Origin: Acidocella sp.
GTDB lineage: Bacteria > Pseudomonadota > Alphaproteobacteria > Acetobacterales > Acetobacteraceae
Direction of reading: 5' to 3'
Assembly: GCA_029077775.1 (NCBI GenBank)
Contig: JAQNCU010000171.1
Coordinates: forward strand, 1 to 6,598
Length of the DNA: 6,598 bases
The translations under genes and the position numbers were made by a program. How positions within the stretch are numbered: the stretch's first letter is position 1; each line of letters opens with the position of its first letter. The notes below the pieces were generated by a model. The model ran no database searches, was not told the DNA's origin, and saw only the letters and a list, made by a program, of their open reading frames with translations. Shown here piece after piece: positions 1-5,441 of this stretch.

Positions 1-263
1 CGGCGCCTCCCCCCGGACCATCCGTGATCATCTATGCTGGCCAGGTGCCGCGCCCAGCGTGCGGCAGGGCTGCGTCCGCCGCGCGGATGTCACACTCTGT
101 TCGCACTATATTCATTTCTGCGCGCTGAATCGTGAAGTAAGAACGCTCGCATCTGCCGTGCAAAACAGTTAATCTAATACTTTGTTAATATATCGACAAC
201 ACTACGCCCACCTGACCGCCCCGCCCATCCAGCTTTTATTATTGATCAAAACCGTGAGATTCC
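1..263. other. Non-coding left flank with an AT-rich stretch
   Basis: No reading frame here resembles a known protein. The plus frames that are open from the left edge close at about base 128 and base 172 and have an unnatural, Cys/Arg-rich composition. A minus-strand ATG at 31-29 could begin a gene leaving the window to the left, but only about ten codons are visible and it has no Shine-Dalgarno sequence. Base composition falls from GC-rich (1-100) to AT-rich (about 105-260). That part contains a direct repeat GTTAAT (168-173 and 184-189) and a TATTAT (237-242) placed like a -10 element ahead of the small ORF at 264. It is most likely an intergenic promoter region, but no promoter can be assigned firmly. 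Confidence 0.45.
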
Positions 264-488
264 ATGCTGTTCCCCGCACGCAAACCCACTGATAACGCAC
301 CTTTAACCGCCACGCCTCAGGCCACCAGCCCCCAAGCTGTGCCCGCCAGCGCGCGCCCGGCGGCGGTGTCTCTGAGTGACGAACTGGCTTACCTGCAAGA
401 TTGGTACGACAGGCGCGTGCCACTGTTGAGCGGCGTTGCACGCATCCGCCAGATCCGTAGGGCCCTGCCGCCGCAGGCGGCTGAATAG
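264..488 (+). CDS. Possible small protein of unknown function (74 aa)
   Basis: I do not recognise this ORF. The N-terminal half (about residues 5-35) is low-complexity and rich in Ala, Pro, Thr and Ser. The second half (about 36-66) is a charged stretch, SLSDELAYLQDWYDRR followed by a basic tail, that could form an amphipathic helix. There is no signal peptide and no membrane segment. The ATG at 264 follows an AT-rich stretch with a possible -10 (TATTAT, 237-242), but only a weak GAGA lies at Shine-Dalgarno position. The last nine codons and the TAG stop fall inside the first unit of the tandem hairpin repeat that starts at 462, so the natural C-terminus may have been replaced or extended by the repeat. 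It could be a real small basic protein, a decayed gene or a chance ORF. The opposite-strand ORF over the same bases looks no better. Confidence 0.3.
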   Translation: MLFPARKPTDNAPLTATPQATSPQAVPASARPAAVSLSDELAYLQDWYDRRVPLLSGVARIRQIRRALPPQAAE

Positions 489-539
489 CCCTGCCGCCGC
501 AGGCGGCTGAATCGCCCTCCCGCCTGCGGCGGCTGATTA
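462..539. repeat. Three tandem 26-base GC-rich hairpin repeats
   Basis: Units lie at 462-487, 488-513 and 514-539 with an exact 26-base period. Units 1 and 2 differ only at the last base. Unit 3 differs from unit 1 at five positions. Each unit has a hairpin core: in units 1 and 2 it is GCCGCC-GCA-GGCGGC (467-481, 493-507), and in unit 3 it is CCGCC-TGC-GGCGG (520-532). The unit 3 loop is the reverse complement of the other two, so its core is an inverted copy. As a result 493-506 can pair with 520-533 over 14 perfect base pairs, and unit 1 can do the same. The linkers GGCT-GAAT-AGCC (479-490) and GGCT-GATT-AGCC (531-542) form a second short stem. This resembles REP-like intergenic palindromes. 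There is no T-run, so it is not a classical terminator, but such a fold could stop or stabilise transcripts. Confidence 0.8.
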
Positions 540-561
540 GCCAAACCACCACCGTCGGCAT

Positions 562-586
562 CGCTGCCACCTGGCCGCTGGCAGCG
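562..586. repeat. Inverted repeat upstream of the prp operon
   Basis: CGCTGCCA (562-569) and TGGCAGCG (579-586) are perfect reverse complements separated by nine bases. The element sits 114 bases before the prpD start codon. It has no T-run after it, so it is a poor intrinsic terminator. A two-fold symmetric site at this place could be an operator or a leader hairpin. The sequence does not show which. Confidence 0.5.
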
Positions 587-682
587 CAATAAGCTTCCAT
601 CTGACCATGGGTAGAGCGCCGACAAATTTCACCCTAAAGGCTTGCCGCCGTTCGGATAAGGCGCGAAGAACGGGCCCGCAAC

Positions 683-688
683 AAGGAG
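683..688 (+). promoter_or_regulatory. Shine-Dalgarno site deciding the prpD start
   Basis: AAGGAG lies 11 bases before the ATG at 700 and 14 before the adjacent in-frame ATG at 703. It selects 700 (possibly 703) over the upstream in-frame ATG at 607. Confidence 0.75.
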
Positions 689-699
689 CAAGCCACGTC

Positions 700-2199
700 A
701 TGATGCTAAATGAAGTCCGGGTCTATCCATCCAAAGCCTCGTTGAAGCGCGAGGACCAGCTGGCCTGGAAGATCGCCGGGGTCGCGGCGGACAAGGTGGC
801 GGTGACCAAGGATGTCACCGCCATGATCATCAACCGCATCATCGACAATGCCTCCGTCGCCATCGCCTCGGTCAATCGCAGACCCGTCGTCTCGGCGCGC
901 GGTGGCGCCCTTGGCCATCCGCGCAAGGGCGGTGCCGCGCTGTTCGGTGCCCCGGCGCGCGTTACGGTCAGCCCGGAATGGGCGGCCTGGGCCAACGGCA
1001 CGGCGGTGCGGGAGCTTGATTATCACGACACCTTCCTCGCCGCTGATTACTCCCATCCCGGCGATAACATTCCGCCCATCCTCGCGGTGGCGCAAACCAT
1101 GGAACGCTCAGGCCGCGATCTCATTCGCGGCATCGCCACGGGTTATGAAATCCAGATCGATCTGGTCAAGGCGATCTGCCTGCACGAACATAAAATCGAT
1201 CATATCGCGCATCTCTGCCCGGCCCAGGCCGCGGGCATCGGCACGCTGCTCGGCCTCAAGCAAGACGTGATCTACCAGGCCGTCCAACAGGCGGTTCATG
1301 TCAGCTTCACCACCCGCCAATCCCGCAAGGGTGAAATCTCGTCCTGGAAGGCTTTTGCCCCGGCCCATGCCGGCAAACTCGCCATCGAGGCGGTGGACCG
1401 CGTGATGCGCGGGGAGGGTGCGCCAAGCCCGATCTATGAGGGCGAGGATTCCGTCATCGCCTGGATGCTGGGCGGCAAGGACGCGGTCTATACCGTGCCG
1501 CTGCCCGGCCCGGGTGAGGCCAAGCGCGCGATCATGGACAGCTACACCAAGGAACATTCCGCTGAATACCAATCCCAGGCGCTGATCGACCTCGCCTTCA
1601 GAATGCGCCAATCAATCTCGAACATTGAGGCGATCGAGCAGATCATCATCCACACCTCGCATCATACCCATTACGTCATCGGCACCGGGGCCAATGACCC
1701 GCAGAAAATGGACCCCAAGGCCAGCCGTGAGACCCTGGATCACTCCATCATGTACATCTTCGCCGTCGCCCTGCAGGATGGTGTATGGAACCATGAGACC
1801 TCCTATGCCCCCAAACGCGCGGGCCGGGCAGAGACCGTGCGCCTGTGGCATAAAATCGAAACCCGTGAGGACGCGGAATGGACCCGCCGCTACCACACGC
1901 TGGACACTGACGAGAAAGCCTTCGGCGCGCGCGTGGAAATCATCTTCAAGGATGGCAGCACGCTGGTCGATGAAATGGCGGTCGCCAACGCCCACCCGCT
2001 CGGTGCCAAACCCTTCGGGCGCGATGATTACATCCACAAATTCCGCAGCCTGACCGACGGCATCATCACCGCGCGGGAGAGCAGGCGTTTTCTCGATGCG
2101 GTGCAGGATTTGCCGCGGCTCGCCGCCGGTGAACTCGGCGCGCTGAATGTGGCTTTGCCTGCGGGCGAATTGCTCGATGCCAAACCGGGCATTTTTTAA
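700..2199 (+). CDS. prpD: 2-methylcitrate dehydratase PrpD
   Basis: This is a 499-residue cytoplasmic enzyme of the MmgE/PrpD family. It removes water from 2-methylcitrate to give 2-methyl-cis-aconitate (EC 4.2.1.79), the second dedicated step of the methylcitrate cycle. Its length is close to E. coli PrpD (about 483). Family features seen: an N-terminal QLAWKIAGVAADKV segment; the active-site block with D107-Y-H-D110 and SHPGDN (118-123); Lys217 in SSWKAF, where the family has an active-site lysine; KEHSAEYQSQALID near residue 290; and RETLDHSIMYIFAVALQDG with D347-H348. The start at 700 is chosen from the AAGGAG site and because the extra 31 residues from the ATG at 607 look non-conserved. 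It is the first gene of the operon. The presence of prpD rather than acnD/prpF means the following hydration step needs a general aconitase encoded elsewhere. No frameshift or missing domain is seen. Confidence 0.95.
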   Translation: MMLNEVRVYPSKASLKREDQLAWKIAGVAADKVAVTKDVTAMIINRIIDNASVAIASVNRRPVVSARGGALGHPRKGGAALFGAPARVTVSPEWAAWANGTAVRELDYHDTFLAADYSHPGDNIPPILAVAQTMERSGRDLIRGIATGYEIQIDLVKAICLHEHKIDHIAHLCPAQAAGIGTLLGLKQDVIYQAVQQAVHVSFTTRQSRKGEISSWKAFAPAHAGKLAIEAVDRVMRGEGAPSPIYEGEDSVIAWMLGGKDAVYTVPLPGPGEAKRAIMDSYTKEHSAEYQSQALIDLAFRMRQSISNIEAIEQIIIHTSHHTHYVIGTGANDPQKMDPKASRETLDHSIMYIFAVALQDGVWNHETSYAPKRAGRAETVRLWHKIETREDAEWTRRYHTLDTDEKAFGARVEIIFKDGSTLVDEMAVANAHPLGAKPFGRDDYIHKFRSLTDGIITARESRRFLDAVQDLPRLAAGELGALNVALPAGELLDAKPGIF

Positions 2200-2203
2200 C
2201 CAT

Positions 2204-2209
2204 GGAGGG
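2204..2209 (+). promoter_or_regulatory. Shine-Dalgarno site deciding the prpC start
   Basis: GGAGGG lies four bases before GTG 2214. It overlaps the upstream in-frame ATG (2202-2204), which itself has no ribosome-binding site. This favours GTG as the true start. The ATG would add only four residues (MEGT). Confidence 0.6.
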
Positions 2210-2213
2210 CACC

Positions 2214-3359
2214 GTGTCTGAAGCCAGCCTGCCGAAACCCAAAAAATCCGTCGCCCTGTCCGGTGTCACGGCGGGCAACACCGCGCTCTGCACGGTCGGG
2301 CGCACCGGTAACGATCTGCATTACCGGGGCTATGATATCCTCGATTTCGCCGAGACCTCGGAATTCGAGGAAATCGCGCATCTGCTGGTTCACGGCGCCC
2401 TGCCGAACCAGGTGGAACTGGCCGCGTATAAAACGCGGCTCTGCGCCATGCGTGGCATCCCCTTCAACGCCTGCCTCATGCTTGAAGCCATCCCCGCCAG
2501 CGCCCATCCGATGGATGTCATGCGCTCTTATGTCTCGTTCCTCGGCTGCCTCACGCCCGAGGGCCTCGCGCATGACGAGGCTGGCGCGCGGGACATCGCG
2601 GACAGGCTCATGGCGTCGCTCGGTTCGGCATTGCTGTACTGGTATCATTTCGCCCATCACGGCAAACGCATCGAGGTCGAGACCGATGACGAGAGCATAG
2701 GCGGGCATTTCCTGCATTTGCTGCACGGCAAAAAGCCGTCATCATCATGGGTGCGCGCCATGCATACCTCGCTCGTGCTATACGCCGAGCATGAATTCAA
2801 CGCCTCCACCTTTGCCTGTCGGGTGATCGCGGGCACCGGGTCAGATTTTTACGCCGCCATCACCGGTGGCATCGGCGCGCTGCGCGGCCCCAAGCATGGC
2901 GGCGCGAACGAGGCCGCGTTCGACATCCAGAAGCGTTACGCCAACCCCGATGAGGCCGAGGCCGATATTCGCCGCCGCGTCGCGGAAAAGGAAGTCGTCA
3001 TCGGCTTTGGCCACCCGGTCTACACCATCGCCGACCCGCGCAATGAAGTGATAAAGCGCGTCGCCCGCACATTATCTGAGGAAGCTGGCAACATGAAAAT
3101 GTTCGCCATCGCTGAGCGGCTGGAGAGCGTGATGATGGGGCTGAAAAAAATGTTCCCCAACCTCGATTGGTTCTCCGCCGTCTCGTATCATATGTTGGGC
3201 GTGCCGACATTGATGTTCACACCGCTCTTCGTGATCTCCCGCACCGCGGGGTGGAGTGCGCATATCATCGAACAGCGCATCGACGGCAAAATCATCCGCC
3301 CGAGCGCCAATTATACCGGCCCGGAAAATCTCGCCTTCGTCCCGCTCGCCCAACGGTAA
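2214..3359 (+). CDS. prpC: 2-methylcitrate synthase PrpC
   Basis: This is a 381-residue member of the citrate synthase family. It condenses propionyl-CoA with oxaloacetate to 2-methylcitrate (EC 2.3.3.5) in the cytoplasm. The catalytic triad is visible: His228 in GPKHGGANEAAF, His267 in GFGHPVYTIADPRN and Asp318 in NLDWFSA. The gaps of 39 and 51 residues match the His235/His274/Asp325 triad known for Salmonella PrpC. The methylcitrate-synthase character shows in GNTALCTVGRTGNDLHYRGY near the N-terminus, the HPVYTIADPRN block, and FVISRTAGWSAHIIEQR followed by IIRPSANYTGPEN near the C-terminus. These resemble PrpC more than GltA, although many PrpC enzymes also make some citrate. The start is taken as GTG 2214. 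ATG 2202 is the alternative. The gap to prpD is 14 bases, which implies co-transcription and possibly coupled translation. Confidence 0.95.
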   Translation: MSEASLPKPKKSVALSGVTAGNTALCTVGRTGNDLHYRGYDILDFAETSEFEEIAHLLVHGALPNQVELAAYKTRLCAMRGIPFNACLMLEAIPASAHPMDVMRSYVSFLGCLTPEGLAHDEAGARDIADRLMASLGSALLYWYHFAHHGKRIEVETDDESIGGHFLHLLHGKKPSSSWVRAMHTSLVLYAEHEFNASTFACRVIAGTGSDFYAAITGGIGALRGPKHGGANEAAFDIQKRYANPDEAEADIRRRVAEKEVVIGFGHPVYTIADPRNEVIKRVARTLSEEAGNMKMFAIAERLESVMMGLKKMFPNLDWFSAVSYHMLGVPTLMFTPLFVISRTAGWSAHIIEQRIDGKIIRPSANYTGPENLAFVPLAQR

Positions 3360-3394
3360 CGCATAACCCGCCTCCTTCGAGAAAAGGCCCAGCC

Positions 3395-4321
3395 ATGACC
3401 TATCTGCGCGCGACCGATCTACCCGCCAAACCCGCCGGTGAGCGTTTCCGCGACCTCCTCGCCCAGCCCGGCATCCTCGGTATCCCCGGCACGCATAACG
3501 GCCTGGCAGCCCAACAGGCCAAGGCCGCCGGGTTTCCCGCCTGCTACCTCTCCGGGGCCGCGATGACCGCCTCGATGGGCCTGCCCGATCTCGGCATCAT
3601 CACGGTCGACGAGGTCTGCTTCTTCATCCGCCAGGTCACCCGCGCCTCCGGCCTGCCTGTGCTCGTCGATGGTGACACCGGCTATGGCGAGGCCCTGAAC
3701 GTAATGAACATGGTCCGCAGCTTCGAGGATGCCGGGGCCGCCGCCGTGCATATCGAAGACCAGATCCTGCCGAAAAAATGCGGCCATCTGAACGACAAAA
3801 AACTCGCCACCGCGCAGGAGATGGCGCATAAAATCGCCGCCGCCGCTCATGCGCGTCGGCATCTCTACATCATCGCCCGCACCGATGCCGCCGCCAACGA
3901 GGGCATGGATGGTGCCGTCGCGCGTGCGAAACTCTATATGGAGGCCGGGGCCGACGCGATCTTCCCTGAGGCGATGAACACCGCGGAGATGTTCCGTGAA
4001 TTCGCCGCCAGAATGCCGGGCACCCCGCTTCTGGCCAACATGACCGAGTTCGGGCGCACACCCTTCTTCACCAAACAGGAATTCGAGTCCTTCGGGTATA
4101 AAATGATGATCTGGCCGGTCACCAGCCTGCGCGTGACCGCACTCGCCTCACAAAAACTCTACGCCGCCATCGCGCGGGATGGCGGGGCGCATCATTGCGT
4201 CGATGCCATGCTCACCCGCCAGGATTTATACGCCACCATAGACTATGCCGGGTTCGAGGCGCTGGACGAGACCATCGTTAAAACCATCATCCCGGAGGCG
4301 ATGCCGCAATCGGCGTTATAA
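3395..4321 (+). CDS. prpB: 2-methylisocitrate lyase PrpB
   Basis: This is a 308-residue enzyme of the isocitrate lyase/PEP mutase superfamily. It cleaves 2-methylisocitrate to pyruvate and succinate (EC 4.1.3.30), the last step of the methylcitrate cycle. Active-site features seen: YLSGAA with Ser53; GLPDLG with Asp65; the Mg-binding DGDTGYGE with Asp92/Asp94; HIEDQ; the signature KKCGH with catalytic Cys129; ARTDA with Arg162; FPEA with Glu192; and ANMTEFGRTPFF with Asn215. All align with the corresponding E. coli PrpB residues (296 aa) after small gaps. The ATG at 3395 has AAGG seven bases upstream. The same frame is open farther upstream, but that part overlaps prpC and is not PrpB-like. 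The gene follows prpC by 35 bases and ends the operon. Other lyases of the superfamily are possible in principle, but the operon context makes PrpB secure. Confidence 0.95.
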   Translation: MTYLRATDLPAKPAGERFRDLLAQPGILGIPGTHNGLAAQQAKAAGFPACYLSGAAMTASMGLPDLGIITVDEVCFFIRQVTRASGLPVLVDGDTGYGEALNVMNMVRSFEDAGAAAVHIEDQILPKKCGHLNDKKLATAQEMAHKIAAAAHARRHLYIIARTDAAANEGMDGAVARAKLYMEAGADAIFPEAMNTAEMFREFAARMPGTPLLANMTEFGRTPFFTKQEFESFGYKMMIWPVTSLRVTALASQKLYAAIARDGGAHHCVDAMLTRQDLYATIDYAGFEALDETIVKTIIPEAMPQSAL

Positions 4322-4324
4322 CCC

Positions 4325-4354
4325 GCGCGCGGGGCTGGCGGGCTGGCCGCGCGC
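4325..4354 (+). terminator. GC-rich hairpin after prpB, weak terminator candidate
   Basis: GCGCGCGG (4325-4332) pairs perfectly with CCGCGCGC (4347-4354) around a 14-base loop, three bases after the prpB stop. The stem is strong, but it is followed by CAAAAC rather than a T-run, so classical intrinsic termination is doubtful. Its position at the end of the operon between convergent genes is what suggests a role in transcript end formation. Confidence 0.4.
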
Positions 4355-4371
4355 CAAAACACTCTCTTGGA

Positions 4372-4396
4372 CAATTGTCATTCTTCATGACAATTG
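4372..4396. terminator. 10-bp perfect inverted repeat between convergent genes
   Basis: CAATTGTCAT (4372-4381) and ATGACAATTG (4387-4396) form a perfect 10-bp stem with a five-base loop, TCTTC. Each arm contains the self-complementary CAATTG. The right arm overlaps the stop codon and last codons of the minus-strand hydrolase gene. No T-run directly follows on either strand. On the minus strand TTTT comes about a dozen bases later. It may act as a bidirectional transcript end or a protein-binding site, and the function is not proven. Confidence 0.45.
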
Positions 4397-5347
4397 ATGC
4401 AAAAACGCCAGCATCGCCGCGTTCACCTCATCCGGGCGCTCCTGCTGCGTCCAATGCCCGCATTCGGATAATGTAATCTTGCCGCGCAAATCCGGTACAA
4501 ATTCACCCATCGTGGCGATCACCTTGTCCATCCCCGGGAACGCCGTCACCAAATCCTTATCCCCGGCCATGTAGAGTGCGGGCACCCGTATCGGTGCCTT
4601 GGCGAAGGCCCCGGTCAGCGCCCAGTTGCGGTCGATGTTGCGGTACCAGTTCAACGCCCCGGCAAACCCTGTCCGGCTAAACTCGCGGGTGTAAAAATCC
4701 AGATCGGCCTCATCCAGCCACGCCGGCAGCCGGTCGGGCAGGGGCATCGCCAGATACCCCTTATCCGGGTTCACCATCGCCAGCCCCACCCCGCCCCGGA
4801 ACCCCTCGGCTGACGACGCGTATAATAATTTATGCAGTGCCCCCCGCACATCCGCCGCCATCGCCGCCTCCGCCAGCCCCGGCTCCTGGAAGTAAAGCTG
4901 GTAGAACATCGCGGTCTCGCTTTTGGGCATCCGGCTGGTCGGCGGCACGAGCCCGCGCGGGCGGTATGGCACGCTCAAGCCCATAACCGCGCGGAACCGG
5001 TCTGGCCGGAACATTGCCGCACTCCAGGCCACAGGTGCCCCCCAATCATGCCCGGCGATCACCGCCTCGGCCACGCCCAGCGCATCGAGCAACCCGACCA
5101 TATCCCCCACCAGATGAAAGATCGTGTAATCCTCGATGGCAACCGGCCGTCCAGTCTGCCCATAGCCGCGCATATCCGGCGCGATCGCGCGGAACCCGGC
5201 CTGCGCCAAAGCGCGCATCTGGTGCCGCCATGAATACCAGGATTCGGGGAAGCCATGGCAGAGCAGCACCACGGGCCCTTCGCCCTGCTCGGCGACATGG
5301 ATCTTGATACCGTTTGCCTCGACGAAACGGTGGGTCACGAGGCTCAT
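4385..5347 (-). CDS. Alpha/beta-hydrolase, epoxide hydrolase type
   Basis: This is a 320-residue soluble alpha/beta-hydrolase of the soluble epoxide hydrolase family, expected to open epoxides to vicinal diols (EC 3.3.2.-). The full catalytic set is visible: oxyanion motif HGFPESWYSWR (31-41); nucleophile Asp101 in GHDWGAPVAW, where Asp rather than Ser excludes a plain esterase; lid tyrosines Tyr149 in FYQLYFQEPG and Tyr235 in NWYRNIDRNW, matching the two epoxide-polarising tyrosines of mammalian soluble epoxide hydrolase; acid Asp265 in GDKDLV; and base His298 in ECGHWTQQERP. The family also includes haloalkane and fluoroacetate dehalogenases, but the paired Tyr favour epoxide hydrolysis. 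The ATG at 5347 has AGGA at 5359-5356, eight bases upstream. There is no signal peptide. It converges on prpB and follows the flavoprotein gene by 94 bases, so it may be transcribed with it. The natural substrate is unknown. Confidence 0.9.
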   Translation of the reverse strand: MSLVTHRFVEANGIKIHVAEQGEGPVVLLCHGFPESWYSWRHQMRALAQAGFRAIAPDMRGYGQTGRPVAIEDYTIFHLVGDMVGLLDALGVAEAVIAGHDWGAPVAWSAAMFRPDRFRAVMGLSVPYRPRGLVPPTSRMPKSETAMFYQLYFQEPGLAEAAMAADVRGALHKLLYASSAEGFRGGVGLAMVNPDKGYLAMPLPDRLPAWLDEADLDFYTREFSRTGFAGALNWYRNIDRNWALTGAFAKAPIRVPALYMAGDKDLVTAFPGMDKVIATMGEFVPDLRGKITLSECGHWTQQERPDEVNAAMLAFLHQLS

Positions 5348-5365
5348 CCTGCATATCCTAATTTT

Positions 5366-5381
5366 GCAATCGTGAGATTGC
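5366..5381. repeat. Perfect short palindrome in the hydrolase leader
   Basis: GCAATC (5366-5371) and GATTGC (5376-5381) are reverse complements separated by GTGA. On the minus strand the element lies six bases ahead of the AGGA ribosome-binding site of the hydrolase gene. It could be an operator or a leader stem-loop affecting translation. It has no terminator-type T-run in the direction of transcription. Confidence 0.5.
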
Positions 5382-5441
5382 GTGCGTCGTCATCACCCCG
5401 GAAATGGGGCGTTTTTCGGAAAATGAACCCCGCCTTGCCGC

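Larger units (their letters stand above)
540..699 (+). other. Leader region upstream of prpD
   Basis: This stretch between the hairpin repeats and the prpD start holds an 8-bp inverted repeat (562-586) and the prpD ribosome-binding site (683-688). An in-frame ATG at 607 would add 31 residues to PrpD, but it has no Shine-Dalgarno sequence and its basic, low-information translation is unlike PrpD N-termini. I could not find a convincing -35/-10 pair. The operon promoter should lie here or upstream of the repeats. Confidence 0.5.

Noticed and set aside
1..31. Start of a divergent minus-strand gene at ATG 31-29 (MITDGPGGGA)
   Set aside because: Only about ten codons are visible, with no ribosome-binding site and no recognisable family motif.
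158..188. TGCAAAA and TTTGTTAA as half-sites of a TTTGCAAA-type short-chain acyl-CoA regulator box
   Set aside because: Neither matches a full half-site, and the spacing and symmetry do not form a convincing operator. They also lie more than 500 bases from prpD.
462..542. Possible CRISPR array
   Set aside because: The units are directly adjacent with a 26-base period and no unique spacers, so this is a tandem hairpin repeat, not a repeat-spacer array.
202..600. 132-codon minus-strand ORF spanning the repeats and the small plus-strand ORF
   Set aside because: Its Gly/Arg/Ala-rich translation is produced by GC-rich hairpins read in the opposite sense. It has no recognisable motif, and it covers both a promoter-like AT-rich part and the tandem repeats.
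607..699. 31-codon N-terminal extension of PrpD from ATG 607
   Set aside because: No ribosome-binding site precedes 607, the residues look non-conserved, and a good AAGGAG site precedes ATG 700.
3144..3150. Run of seven A bases inside prpC as a slippage site
   Set aside because: The frame continues correctly into the catalytic Asp318 region, and no alternative product of interest arises.
3374..3387. CCTT/AAGG stem that could hide the prpB ribosome-binding site
   Set aside because: Only four base pairs with a six-base loop, well within chance expectation.
5396..5416. CCCC-N6-GGGG followed by TTTTT, resembling a plus-strand terminator
   Set aside because: The stem is only four base pairs, and both neighbouring genes run on the minus strand, so no plus-strand transcript is expected to end here.
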